From Candidatus Scatomonas pullistercoris (lineage in GTDB: Bacteria; Bacillota; Clostridia; Lachnospirales; Lachnospiraceae): a DNA stretch of 64,000 nt. The DNA is taken from the NCBI GenBank assembly GCA_018713515.1, contig DVOO01000030.1, positions 1 to 64,000 on the forward strand. The letters run 5' to 3'. Within the stretch, counting starts at the first letter, position 1, and each line of letters starts with the position of its first letter. The notes below the pieces were generated by a model, which had not been told where the DNA came from, made no database searches, and was given only the letters and a program-made list of their open reading frames with translations. Made by a program: the position numbers and the translations under genes. Below are positions 9,652 to 18,163 of this stretch, piece after piece.

Positions 9652-10269
9652 ATGGATCCAAATACATTTCCTACCAAAGGTAATCTGATGCTGGCGAAAA
9701 ATTCCCTCGATCTGGCCAAAATGGGTTATGATCTGATGGATAAGAAGCGGAACATTCTGATCCGGGAGATCATGGATCTGATCGAGAAGGCCAAGGACAT
9801 TCAGGCACAGATCGATACGACTTTCCGGGAGGCTTACGCGGCTCTGCAGACGGCCAACATTGAAAACGGCATTGACTATGTGCAGACCATTTCCTACACG
9901 GTGCCTCTGGAAGAGTCCGTCCGGATCAAGACCCGGAGCATCATGGGCGTAGAGATCCCGCTGGCGGAGGCCGATCCCTCCGGAACGGCGCCCACGTACG
10001 CTTTTTATACCACCAGAGAATCCATGGACCAGGCAAGGATTGCCTTTACAAAAGTAAAGGAGCTGACCATACAGCTTTCCATGGTGGAAAACGCGGCTTA
10101 CCGCCTGGCGGTGGCCATCAAAAAGACCCAGAAGCGGGCAAATGCCCTGAAAAACATTACGATTCCTCATTACGTACAGCTCTCCAAGGAAATCTCCGAG
10201 GCGCTGGAGGAGAAGGACAGGGAAGAATTCACCCGCCTGAAGGTCATCAAGAGAATGCAGCAGGGATAG
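9652..10269 (+). CDS. ntpD: V/A-type ATPase central shaft subunit D (operon 1)
   Basis: 205-residue rotor shaft subunit made mostly of two long helices that insert into the A3B3 head. It begins with the family-like P-T-K-G-N-L-M-L-A-K-x-S-L-x-L-A-x-x-G-Y-D-L and ends with the antiparallel helix containing K-K-T-Q-K-R-A-N-A-L-K-N-I-T-I-P. It is the last gene of operon 1, and a strong intrinsic terminator follows 31 bases later, so the nine genes form one unit. Confidence 0.94.
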   Translation: MDPNTFPTKGNLMLAKNSLDLAKMGYDLMDKKRNILIREIMDLIEKAKDIQAQIDTTFREAYAALQTANIENGIDYVQTISYTVPLEESVRIKTRSIMGVEIPLAEADPSGTAPTYAFYTTRESMDQARIAFTKVKELTIQLSMVENAAYRLAVAIKKTQKRANALKNITIPHYVQLSKEISEALEEKDREEFTRLKVIKRMQQG

Positions 10270-10300
10270 GCTTTGTAAAAAAGCTGATTTTCTGCTCTGA

Positions 10301-10343
10301 AAAAGAGACAGTCCTGAGAACCTCAGAACGGTCTCTTTTTTTA
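10301..10343 (+). terminator. intrinsic terminator of V-ATPase operon 1
   Basis: AAAAGAGACAGTCCTGAG pairs with CTCAGAACGGTCTCTTTT around a short AA loop, with small internal mismatches, and runs into TTTTTTT. It lies between subunit D (plus) and the regulator gene (minus), so it may also help end the latter. Confidence 0.85.
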
Positions 10344-10352
10344 AAATAAATT

Positions 10353-11912
10353 TTATTTCTGTTGTTCGGCTGTAAGGTTTAAAAAGTCAATTTTTTCTTT
10401 TTCACATCCCTTAAAGAACAGCTGGATTAGAAGTCGGGTATCTTCATTATCTAATTTTAATTTGGTAATTTCCTGTATTCGGCGAAGGCGATAGAGCAGA
10501 GCATTGCGCTGGATAAATAGACAGCGTGCCGTTTTGGCCAGACTAGAATTGTTTTTCAAATAAGTCTGAAGCGTATATGTAAAAGTTCTGCCATTTTTTT
10601 TGTCGTATTCGATTAATTCTGCAATACCTTCTGGGCACAGGGAACGTAGAGAATAGCGGCCAGTAAATTCATTGATGCAGGATGCCAGAATATAGTTATC
10701 ATAATAATAGATCCAGTACATGGGATCTATTGTTTTTCCTGCCTGAAGTGCCATTTTCGTCTGTTCGTAGTAATCGGAAAGATGAAAAAGATTGGAAAAT
10801 TCCTGGCTGATTCCTGCTTTTAATATGTTATCCCGCAAAAAGCTGCTTAAGGTTTCTCTAATAAGTGTGTCTTGAAAACTTTTTTCTCCAATATTTACAA
10901 TCAGCAAAATATTATTATCTGCTACAACAGCCGCACTTCCTCTGATCTGAATTTCAAGATTTACGCATATGGAGAGAGAAGTATTTGCCTGCTGGTCGTA
11001 TTTGCTTTGCTCTATACATATACAAATATATCGATCATATATACTCCATCCATATTTAGATAGAACATTTTCGCAAAGTTCTCTTTCCAGTGGATCTTTG
11101 CGAAGCAGTCCGGAAAGAATATCATCGAATTTGGGAGGGTGAGAAGGACCCTCAAGAGATGGATCAATCCGGATTTTATACGTAAGAAAATGACTCCAGA
11201 ATTCCAGCAATGCCCAGTCGCTTTTTTTCAAAGGGCGCTCTACTTCATAGATCATAGAACGGGCAACGTAGAGATTTGACAGTCGGATATTGTAATACAG
11301 GATGCGGTAGCCCCACATGGAGGCGGGAAATATGGAGGGAGTTACGGTCTGAATTGTTGCAATAAAATCTGAATCTAATTTCATTTCCTGTATATCCTGG
11401 TCTTCCAGATAACTGTATTCTTTCACTCCCAAATATTCTCTGTAAAAGTCTTTTGGATTATCTTCACAGAAAAACAGATTCCGGTGTGCTGCCGTATAGG
11501 TGGCAATTGGATTGTTGAAAAGCGGCAGCATGATATTGCCGAACGCATGGTAATCGGCCTGTTCTGCGGCTAGTTGATAAAGTTGTTCTTCTAATTTTCT
11601 GAATTTTTCGAATACATCTGTCAGCGCCCGAAAAATATCCATTGCCGTATAGCGTTCGTCTACAAAGATCACACTGCACTTATCGGACATTTCCTGTCCG
11701 GTATAGGAGGCCGCACAGATATACAGGCCTTCTTTTTTTAGGACTTCTGAAAGATATTTTTTATCGATGATTATGATGGAATTCTGATTTTGAAAGCTTC
11801 CTGCATAAAAATCAATATACTGGATGGAGCATTCCGTTAGAGAAAGAGTTGTTATCACATGATGAATTTCCAGAGAAAGATAGTCGGCCAGAATATATAC
11901 GTTCAAATTCAT
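10353..11912 (-). CDS. PucR/CdaR-type transcriptional regulator
   Basis: 519-residue protein with a C-terminal helix-turn-helix of the PucR type (residues about 450-505: Y-L-K-N-N-S-S-L-A-K-T-A, then Q-R-N-A-L-L-Y-R-L-R-R-I), the classic sugar-diacid/purine regulator ending. The N-terminal 350 residues contain an I-I-I-I-D-K and A-A-S-Y-T-G region like a PucR N-terminal sensory domain; the ligand cannot be read. The gene is AT-richer than the ATPase genes beside it and is transcribed divergently from the UroD-like gene, with two dyad elements in the shared 250-base spacer. Local control of the neighbouring cassette is the natural inference. Confidence 0.82.
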   Translation of the reverse strand: MNLNVYILADYLSLEIHHVITTLSLTECSIQYIDFYAGSFQNQNSIIIIDKKYLSEVLKKEGLYICAASYTGQEMSDKCSVIFVDERYTAMDIFRALTDVFEKFRKLEEQLYQLAAEQADYHAFGNIMLPLFNNPIATYTAAHRNLFFCEDNPKDFYREYLGVKEYSYLEDQDIQEMKLDSDFIATIQTVTPSIFPASMWGYRILYYNIRLSNLYVARSMIYEVERPLKKSDWALLEFWSHFLTYKIRIDPSLEGPSHPPKFDDILSGLLRKDPLERELCENVLSKYGWSIYDRYICICIEQSKYDQQANTSLSICVNLEIQIRGSAAVVADNNILLIVNIGEKSFQDTLIRETLSSFLRDNILKAGISQEFSNLFHLSDYYEQTKMALQAGKTIDPMYWIYYYDNYILASCINEFTGRYSLRSLCPEGIAELIEYDKKNGRTFTYTLQTYLKNNSSLAKTARCLFIQRNALLYRLRRIQEITKLKLDNEDTRLLIQLFFKGCEKEKIDFLNLTAEQQK

Positions 11913-12013
11913 GATTCCTGCTCCTTATATTGTAAGGGTATTAAAATGCATTATTGTCGTTTGCCTACCAACGACTTGATCATTTAATTTTATTATATCA
12001 GAATTGTTAGCTA

Positions 12014-12030
12014 TTGTACAGAAAGTACAA
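12014..12030. promoter_or_regulatory. dyad TTGTAC-N5-GTACAA, operator candidate
   Basis: Perfect 6-bp inverted repeat around AGAAA in the regulator/UroD-like intergenic region. It is 33 bases upstream of the plus-strand -35 element and about 16 bases upstream of a minus-strand TATAAT-like box at 11992-11997, so it could serve both directions. Confidence 0.5.
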
Positions 12031-12038
12031 ATAGAAGC

Positions 12039-12080
12039 GGAAATATAAGGCTGTTTCGTGGAATTGAAACAGATATTTCC
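12039..12080. promoter_or_regulatory. nested dyad overlapping the cassette promoter
   Basis: GGAAATAT (12039-12046) pairs with ATATTTCC (12073-12080), and inside it CTGTTTC (12051-12057) pairs with GAAACAG (12066-12072), leaving an 8-base loop and a 4-base bulge on one side. The right half covers the -35 element, which fits a repressor or regulator site better than a terminator because no T-run follows. Confidence 0.5.
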
Positions 12081-12092
12081 GTGCTTTATAAT
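12064..12092 (+). promoter_or_regulatory. promoter of the UroD-like/MFS cassette
   Basis: TTGAAA at 12064-12069 and TATAAT at 12087-12092 with a 17-base spacer, a strong sigma-A type match. The predicted start is near 12099, leaving a leader of about 63 bases. Confidence 0.75.
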
Positions 12093-12162
12093 ATATGTAT
12101 TAAACAAAGTGTCCAGAGGCCGGCGGGAATACTTTCGAATCTAGAAGAAAAGAGGAAGGTAT

Positions 12163-13152
12163 ATGCTAACAAAACGACAGAATTTAATTGAGACAATAAG
12201 CGGTGGGAAACCGGATAGATATGTAAATCAATTTGAATTCATGCATATTTTAAATTGTGATCCGTTAAGTCTGACAGATTCATGGCCTGCATATGGAGAA
12301 GAAAATGTCGTAGATCTTTGGGGAGTTACCCGATCGTATCCAGAAAATACACCGGGACCATTTCCTGTTGACACACCAGACAGGCTGCTGTGTCCAGATG
12401 TGGCTCGTTGGAAAGAATATATTAAGGCACCAAAGCTTACTTTTTCTGAGGACATTTGGGAACAGTCTCTGAGAGAAGTGGAAGAGATTAATCGAGAAGA
12501 AGAATTTGTTACTTTGTTTATGGCCCCTGGTCTTTTCGAAAGGATGCATTCGTTTCTTTCTATGGAAAATGCGTTGATGGCATTTTACGAAGAACCAGAA
12601 GCGGTAAAAGAGTTGATCCGTTATCTGGAAGACTGGGAAATTCAATATGCGGAAAAAGTATGTGAAAAACTCCATCCGGATTGTTTATACCATCACGATG
12701 ACTGGGGAAGTCAGATTTCTACATTTCTTTCTCCTGCTATGTTTGAAGAATTTTTCCTCGAAAGCTATAAGCGAATTTATTCCTGTTTTAAATCTAATGG
12801 AGTAGAAGTAATTGTACATCATTCTGATTCCTATGCGGAAACGCTTGTACCGGATATGATTGAAATGGGAATTGATATCTGGCAGGGAGTTATGAGTACT
12901 AATCATATATCAGAAATGATTCAAAAATATGGTGGGAAAATTACATTTATGGGAGGAATTAACAGTGCCTCTGTCGACCATCCGGGATGGACGAAAAAAG
13001 AAGTCAGAGATGCAGTAGAAAAAGCATGTCGGGAATATGGCATCAGATATTATATTCCAAATACCACTATGGGAGGAAATTATTCCACTTTCCCCGGAGT
13101 TTATGAAGAGGTAAGTGAGGAAATCAGACGTATGAGTACGCTACTGTTTTAA
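12163..13152 (+). CDS. uroporphyrinogen decarboxylase-like (UroD/MtaA superfamily) protein
   Basis: 329-residue protein of the UroD superfamily, which holds true heme-pathway decarboxylases and zinc-dependent methyltransferases (MtaA, MtbA) of methylotrophic anaerobes. Visible family features are the N-terminal R-x-x-x-x-x-x-x-G-G-K-P-D-R, the central H-H-D-D-W-G-S-Q with S-P-A-M-F-E-E-F, and F-M-G-G-I-N near the end. The place where MtaA-type enzymes have a zinc ligand pattern H-x-C reads H-H-S-D-S here, so the Cys is absent and methyl-corrinoid chemistry is doubtful. No heme or corrinoid genes are nearby. Its partners are two MFS transporters in the same operon, so action on an imported small molecule is likely; the substrate is unknown. 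Confidence 0.75.
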   Translation: MLTKRQNLIETISGGKPDRYVNQFEFMHILNCDPLSLTDSWPAYGEENVVDLWGVTRSYPENTPGPFPVDTPDRLLCPDVARWKEYIKAPKLTFSEDIWEQSLREVEEINREEEFVTLFMAPGLFERMHSFLSMENALMAFYEEPEAVKELIRYLEDWEIQYAEKVCEKLHPDCLYHHDDWGSQISTFLSPAMFEEFFLESYKRIYSCFKSNGVEVIVHHSDSYAETLVPDMIEMGIDIWQGVMSTNHISEMIQKYGGKITFMGGINSASVDHPGWTKKEVRDAVEKACREYGIRYYIPNTTMGGNYSTFPGVYEEVSEEIRRMSTLLF

Positions 13153-13170
13153 AATTCAGGAGGGATGAAA

Positions 13171-14367
13171 GTGAAAGTATCAAAAGCAAAATTATGCTTG
13201 TCCATAACAGGAATTTTTATTCTTGCCTTTGTCAGTATGTATACATCTTTATATTATCCGGCAGTGTCGGATATGTATGGAATTTATGGAGAACAGATCT
13301 CTGCCGTAAATTATTTTGTATCTGGGGCGTCGATATGTACCCTGATTATAATGATTCTTGTACCATTTTTGGAAAAACTGATGGGGTCCAAAAAACTTCT
13401 CCTTTTCGGCGCAATTCTGATCAGTGCAGGCGGACTGCTGGGGCTGCTGACCGATAATATTATATTATATAATATTGCGAATTCTTTGGCACTTGGCGGT
13501 TATGGGATCACCGGCACGATGACGCTGTCCATTTTAATGGCTTTAATTACCGATCCGGCCAGGCGCGGACTGTTTAATGGACTTTATCAGGTAATAGTAG
13601 CCGTTTCAGGATCAGTACTTGCCGTGATTGGCGGCGTTTTAACTCTGCAGTCCTGGCGTTCTGCTCTATCTGCCGCCTGGTGGCTCTGCCTGATCTTGGG
13701 AATTATATCCACGGTTATTTTAGCATTCAGTATTCCGAAGAATATCAAAACTGCAGAAAAAGAAGATGATTCTTTATCACAGGAAACGGGAAAACAAAAA
13801 ATACCATGGGGCAAAATACTGCCTGCATTTGTTGCATTTTTAGTATTAGGTACTATTTACCAGTATGCGAACCTGCTTCTGTCCGTTTACGTAAGTGAAA
13901 ATGCTATTGGAAATTCAGCATTTATCGGTACAATGCAGTCGCTGGGGACCATAGGCAGTGCCGTGATGTGTTTCTGTTTTGCTTTTGTTTACCGAAAGAT
14001 CGGAAAAAGGATTATTTTGGCGCCTATGGCTGTAATTACAGTGTTCATTTTTCTTATGAGTACGGCCCCTTCACAAATTACTGTGATTCTCGCATCTCTT
14101 TTAATGGGAGTAGCGTTTGGATGCTCAATTACCTTTTTTTATACAATCTGCCCGGAAATTGCTCCGCATCATGTGACATTAGCTGTGGCACTTATTGGAA
14201 TTGCTGCAAATCTTCCGTATTCGACCTATTCATATATTTACACTTTTATGTCCGGAATTTTTGATACAATGACCGCATCTCTGAAACCTATGTTTCTAAT
14301 TATGCTTGTGGAATTAGTCATGACCGCATTCTATTTTGTACTTCGGAAGAAAGCAAAACGAATGTAA
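13171..14367 (+). CDS. MFS transporter 1
   Basis: About 398-residue major facilitator protein with twelve predicted membrane helices and a charged central loop (K-T-A-E-K-E-D-D) between helices 6 and 7. ATG 13165 lies only one base after AGGAGG (13158-13163); GTG 13171 has the normal 7-base spacing, so I choose the GTG. It begins 18 bases after the UroD-like gene. Substrate is not readable. It is AT-rich like its neighbours and resembles the following gene in topology, so the two may be an old duplication or import/export partners. Confidence 0.82.
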   Translation: MKVSKAKLCLSITGIFILAFVSMYTSLYYPAVSDMYGIYGEQISAVNYFVSGASICTLIIMILVPFLEKLMGSKKLLLFGAILISAGGLLGLLTDNIILYNIANSLALGGYGITGTMTLSILMALITDPARRGLFNGLYQVIVAVSGSVLAVIGGVLTLQSWRSALSAAWWLCLILGIISTVILAFSIPKNIKTAEKEDDSLSQETGKQKIPWGKILPAFVAFLVLGTIYQYANLLLSVYVSENAIGNSAFIGTMQSLGTIGSAVMCFCFAFVYRKIGKRIILAPMAVITVFIFLMSTAPSQITVILASLLMGVAFGCSITFFYTICPEIAPHHVTLAVALIGIAANLPYSTYSYIYTFMSGIFDTMTASLKPMFLIMLVELVMTAFYFVLRKKAKRM

Positions 14368-14388
14368 ACGCTGCCCATGGAGGCGACC

Positions 14389-15591
14389 ATGAATAATAAG
14401 AAAAAATGGGGATTGATTTTCGCTATTTGTTTTAGTGGATTTGGAACTTACTCCGATAATATCATAATTCCGCTTTTGACGCGGATTTATGAGGAATTTC
14501 CTGATACGAGCCTTTTTCTGCAGAACTATATTATCAGTGGAAGTGCTGCCGCCTCGCTGGCAGCAGCACTTTTATCCGGCTTTTTAATGAAACGTTTTTC
14601 TAAAAAAACGCTTTTAATTACCGGGACAATTTTGTTCATTTTTGGTGGTACTGCTGGTTTTTTTACCAAAGATATTTTATTTTTGGCTGTCACACGAACG
14701 ATTGATGCGATTTCAGATGGGCTTTTACTCAGTGTTTCCAATAGCCTTATTATTGAATTGTTTACAGACGAAGCACAGCGTGGAAGAGTATTTGGATGGT
14801 CGAATGCATCCTCGTGTATTTATGGAATTTTTGCGTCTTTTTTATCGGGCGTGATTGCTCTTTACAGCTGGAAATCTGCCTTTTTAATTAACTTGATTTC
14901 TGTGGCTACACTAATCCTGATTCTGCGCTTTGTCCCGTTTAGGCCTCCGGCCAGTGATTCCGGAGAAAAAAAATCAGCTCCGGCTGTTTCAGGAATATCC
15001 CGCCATTACCGGCTGCATGCTATCCTGAATTTGCTTCTGATGTTTCTTATGGGTGCATGTGGAAGCCAGATTTATCTTATGATTGATTTGTATCTTTCGG
15101 AAAATAAAATAGGCAATTCGGTTCTTTCCGGAATGCTAACTGCTGTTTCTACTTTGGTATCTGTTTTGGCCTGCGTAGTATTCCCCAGGATATATACTTT
15201 AGTTTCAAAGTATACGTTAACATTTCTTTTGGGAGTCTCGGGGCTTTCTCTGACCGGATTTGCAGTTTGGCGTTCTGTTCCGCTGCTGATAATCGCTGCC
15301 GCCGCTGCAGGATTTGCTATTGGAGCTTCACTAGTATATTATCCATTACATATAGGAAGCATTGTACCTGCCGGAACTTCCGAATTTTATATGTCATTAG
15401 TTACTGCTGATCAGTATTTTTATATGATAATCGGTCCGTATCTTCCGTCATTTATTGGTACATTCACTGGAAGTACGAGCATTACAACCTCTTTTTTTTA
15501 CAGCGGAGTTTTACTTCTGCTATTGGGAGCCATCAGTTTTCTGACCATATCCGTTCTGCGGGTTAAGAAAAAAATTAATGGACCGCGGTAA
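14389..15591 (+). CDS. MFS transporter 2
   Basis: About 400-residue major facilitator protein with twelve predicted helices. An N-terminal helix with S-G-F-G-T-Y-S-D-N-I-I-I-P-L-L and a loop after helix 2 (M-K-R-F-S-K-K-T) match the family layout. ATG 14377 is in frame, but GGAGG at 14379-14383 points to ATG 14389. It starts 21 bases after MFS transporter 1 and ends the cassette; no good terminator follows, but a new promoter starts at once at 15593. Confidence 0.82.
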   Translation: MNNKKKWGLIFAICFSGFGTYSDNIIIPLLTRIYEEFPDTSLFLQNYIISGSAAASLAAALLSGFLMKRFSKKTLLITGTILFIFGGTAGFFTKDILFLAVTRTIDAISDGLLLSVSNSLIIELFTDEAQRGRVFGWSNASSCIYGIFASFLSGVIALYSWKSAFLINLISVATLILILRFVPFRPPASDSGEKKSAPAVSGISRHYRLHAILNLLLMFLMGACGSQIYLMIDLYLSENKIGNSVLSGMLTAVSTLVSVLACVVFPRIYTLVSKYTLTFLLGVSGLSLTGFAVWRSVPLLIIAAAAAGFAIGASLVYYPLHIGSIVPAGTSEFYMSLVTADQYFYMIIGPYLPSFIGTFTGSTSITTSFFYSGVLLLLLGAISFLTISVLRVKKKINGPR

Positions 15592-15592
15592 C

Positions 15593-15621
15593 TTGTTCAA
15601 AATCCCATTCTGTAGTACAAT
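15593..15621 (+). promoter_or_regulatory. promoter for the zinc-ribbon/M15/ybaK unit
   Basis: TTGTTC at 15593-15598 and TACAAT at 15616-15621 with a 17-base spacer. It begins one base after the stop codon of the second MFS gene. Confidence 0.6.
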
Positions 15622-15683
15622 GATGGCAGGTCTTCCGGGCGCGCGTCCGGAGAGGATCAGAACAAGGAAAGGGAGTACAGAGG

Positions 15684-16622
15684 ATGAGGTGCCCATTTTG
15701 CGGATATGATAATACGGAGGGTTCAAAATTCTGTTCCGGCTGCGGCAGAGATCTGAGACAGCAGGAACAGCAGAGAAGCGTACAGGATTCCGGCTTTCCG
15801 GAGCGGCCTCCGGAAAGAAGGGAGACGGTCCGCGGGGAGGAGGAATACCGCCGCAGGCAGCCGCCCCGTAAGCCGGAGCGAAGCAGTGAGGAGAAGAAGA
15901 TCATCCGGATCGGCATTATCCTGGCCTGCGTGGTGGTGGCTGCGGGTATTGGAGCTTATTTCGGGATTACATATTTCCTGGACAGCCGTCCCGGGAATTC
16001 CGGGGGGCAGTCATCAGCTGCCATAGAGGAAAGGGAAGAGGAAGCCTCCGGCAGCACGCCCACGCCCACGCCTTCCGAGACGGTTACGGAGACACCGACA
16101 CCCACGCCTACACCCACAGATACGCCGGAACCCACCCCGGAGACGGTCACGGTTTCACTGGTGGATGTAAACCGCACGGCGCTCGCTTCCTATACAAAAG
16201 CTTCCGTAGTCAGCGGAACGGCCTCTTCCACGGTGATCCAGGAGGGATACGACAATTCCGTCAACATGCTTTTCGATGGTGATGTGGTTACATCCTGGCA
16301 GGAGGGAGCAGACGGCGACGGAATCAATGAATTCGTGAATCTGCGTCTGGACCGGGAATACCAGGTGAAGTATATTACGCTGAATCTGGGAAACTGGAGG
16401 GACCAGCAGCGGTACGATGAGAATAATGTTCCCAAAAGTCTCACGGTCTGGCTGGATGAGAAAAGCTTTAAGGTCGAGTTTCCCCATGAGCGGACGCAGT
16501 TCTGCCTGGAATTTTCGCAGGCCTGCGCGGCTTCGGAGATCTACATCCGGATCGATGAGGTTTATGAGGGAAATCTCTGGGATGATACCTGTATTTCAGA
16601 AGTGGGAATATACGGAGAATAA
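15684..16622 (+). CDS. zinc-ribbon membrane protein with C-terminal discoidin-like domain
   Basis: 312 residues in four parts. Residues 3-20 form a zinc ribbon with two knuckles (C-P-F-C-G and C-S-G-C-G). A basic linker leads to one membrane helix at about 72-97. A Thr/Pro/Glu-rich stalk (T-P-T-P repeats, about 118-155) follows. The last 140 residues are a beta-rich domain (F-D-G-D-V-V-T-S-W, ending I-S-E-V-G-I-Y-G) like the NADase-type glycan-binding/F5-8C-like domains. The ribbon would be inside and the sugar-binding-like domain outside. It is followed after 6 bases by an M15 peptidase gene, which suggests a cell-surface role. Function is unknown. Confidence 0.75.
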   Translation: MRCPFCGYDNTEGSKFCSGCGRDLRQQEQQRSVQDSGFPERPPERRETVRGEEEYRRRQPPRKPERSSEEKKIIRIGIILACVVVAAGIGAYFGITYFLDSRPGNSGGQSSAAIEEREEEASGSTPTPTPSETVTETPTPTPTPTDTPEPTPETVTVSLVDVNRTALASYTKASVVSGTASSTVIQEGYDNSVNMLFDGDVVTSWQEGADGDGINEFVNLRLDREYQVKYITLNLGNWRDQQRYDENNVPKSLTVWLDEKSFKVEFPHERTQFCLEFSQACAASEIYIRIDEVYEGNLWDDTCISEVGIYGE

Positions 16623-16628
16623 AACAGG

Positions 16629-17576
16629 ATGAGGAAACACAGCAGAAAATTTATCGGAAAACTGTGTCTGACGGCCGCCGCAGTGGCGGCCGTTATTCTG
16701 CTGGGCTGCCAGGCCGGAAGGAGAGCGGAGAACCGCGCACAGAGCCAGGAACCGGAGCGTTTGTCCGAGACATCGGCGGTGACGCCTTCTGCCGGGGCAG
16801 GAACAGAAGAGGATGTCTCCGCTTCTGCGCCGGAACCGGAGGCGGCGGTGGCCGGGAGCGAACCAACCCCTTCCCCCCTTCCGCCCCTGGAGCAGCGTCT
16901 GGCTGAACTCCCGGCCGGGACGGTTGTGGCGGAGGAAGAGGTGAACCGGGAAGACTTAAGCGTCTATTTTCAGGACTACGAAATTTCCGATCCGCTGTTT
17001 GCCCGCATCTACGGGGACGACCGATCCTACAAGACCTACTGCACAGTGCCCAGGGAGGATCTGCGCTATATAAAGCTGCTCCATTACGGCTTTGAAGGAG
17101 AGATCCGGGTCGGCGAACTGATGGTCAACGCCCTTCTGGCGGAGGATATGAAGGCGATTTTCCAGGAACTGTTTGAAAACCAGTATCAGATTGAAAAAAT
17201 GTATCTGGTGGATAATTACGGCGCGGATGATGACCTCTCTGTCAATGACAACAATACCTCCTGCTTCAATTTCCGCCTGGGAACCAACAGCCAGAGCCTT
17301 TCCAACCACGCGGCGGGCTGTGCCATTGATATTAATCCGAAGCAGAATCCCTACTATATTATTGGACCTGACGGAAGCTATGTGTGGGAGAACGAAGACG
17401 CGGAGCTGTACATAGACAGAAATGTGCCGGATGCCGCAGAGCGGCATATGATTACGGAGCAGGATCTGTGCTACCAGCTCTTTACCCAGTACGGCTATAC
17501 CTGGGGCGGGGACTGGCAGAATCCCATTGATTACCAGCATTTTGAGAAGATCGTATATACGGCGGCCATGCCCTGA
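16629..17576 (+). CDS. lipoprotein M15-family peptidase (D-Ala-D-Ala carboxypeptidase/endopeptidase-like)
   Basis: 315-residue predicted lipoprotein: basic N-terminus, hydrophobic stretch and lipobox L-L-G-C at about residues 23-27, then a low-complexity Ala/Glu/Pro linker to about residue 95. The catalytic domain carries the M15 zinc pattern: S-N-H-A-A-G-C-A-I-D-I-N-P at about residues 224-236 (His and Asp ligands) and D-Y-Q-H-F-E near residue 304 (second His). These enzymes trim stem peptides of peptidoglycan. It sits between a surface zinc-ribbon protein and ybaK and is probably co-transcribed with both. Confidence 0.85.
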   Translation: MRKHSRKFIGKLCLTAAAVAAVILLGCQAGRRAENRAQSQEPERLSETSAVTPSAGAGTEEDVSASAPEPEAAVAGSEPTPSPLPPLEQRLAELPAGTVVAEEEVNREDLSVYFQDYEISDPLFARIYGDDRSYKTYCTVPREDLRYIKLLHYGFEGEIRVGELMVNALLAEDMKAIFQELFENQYQIEKMYLVDNYGADDDLSVNDNNTSCFNFRLGTNSQSLSNHAAGCAIDINPKQNPYYIIGPDGSYVWENEDAELYIDRNVPDAAERHMITEQDLCYQLFTQYGYTWGGDWQNPIDYQHFEKIVYTAAMP

Positions 17577-17594
17577 AGGAAAAAGGAGAAAACC

Positions 17595-18068
17595 ATGTCA
17601 AAGGAAGTAAAGACGAACGCCATGCGCATACTGGACAGGCAGAAGATCCCCTATCGGGTCATCCAGTATGAATGCGATGAATTTATAGATGGACTGCACA
17701 CGGCCCAGAAGACGGGAGCTCCGGTGGAGCAGTCCTTTAAAACCCTGGTCACCCGGGGAAAAAGCGGCGGATTTTATGTAATGGTGGTGCCCATCGCGGA
17801 GGAGCTGAACCTGAAGCAGGCGGCCCGCCTGGCCGGGGAAAAATCTCTGGAAATGATTCATGTGAAGGAAATCAACGGGATTACCGGATATGTCCGGGGC
17901 GGCTGCAGCCCCATCGGAATGAAAAAACAATTCCCTACATTTATCCATGATTCCGCGGAAAAGTATGGCGAAATTTACATAAGCGGAGGCCGGATCGGAA
18001 CCACTCTTTGTCTGTCTCCCACAGACCTTCAGAAGGCCTGCCGGGGCAGCTTCGGTAAACTCACATGA
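17595..18068 (+). CDS. ybaK: Cys-tRNA(Pro)/Cys-tRNA(Cys) deacylase, YbaK/EbsC family
   Basis: 157-residue trans-editing protein that hydrolyses mischarged Cys-tRNA(Pro). It matches the family in length and in the segments N-A-M-R-I-L-D-R-Q-K-I-P-Y, F-K-T-L-V, A-A-R-L-A-G-E-K-S-L and G-G-C-S-P-I-G-M-K-K-Q-F-P. The conserved Lys residues before V-A-L-type strands are replaced by F-Y-V-M-V-V-P-I-A-E-E-L-N-L-K, normal for this branch. It follows the M15 gene by 18 bases. Confidence 0.92.
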   Translation: MSKEVKTNAMRILDRQKIPYRVIQYECDEFIDGLHTAQKTGAPVEQSFKTLVTRGKSGGFYVMVVPIAEELNLKQAARLAGEKSLEMIHVKEINGITGYVRGGCSPIGMKKQFPTFIHDSAEKYGEIYISGGRIGTTLCLSPTDLQKACRGSFGKLT

Positions 18069-18093
18069 AATTCCTGTTTTTTTCGGAAAATGC

Positions 18094-18122
18094 TTTTCAA
18101 GCCGGGGAAAATGGGCTATAAT
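18094..18122 (+). promoter_or_regulatory. promoter of the small protein gene at 18164
   Basis: TTTTCA at 18094-18099, 17-base spacer, TATAAT at 18117-18122. The -10 is perfect and the -35 is weak. Confidence 0.55.
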
Positions 18123-18163
18123 CTGCTTAGCAACCGGAAAATGCAATAAAGGAGGTTACAATC

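Noticed and set aside
16060-16145. ACGCCCACGCC-type tandem repeat as a mobile or regulatory repeat
   Set aside because: It is the Thr/Pro stalk of the zinc-ribbon membrane protein, coding and in frame.
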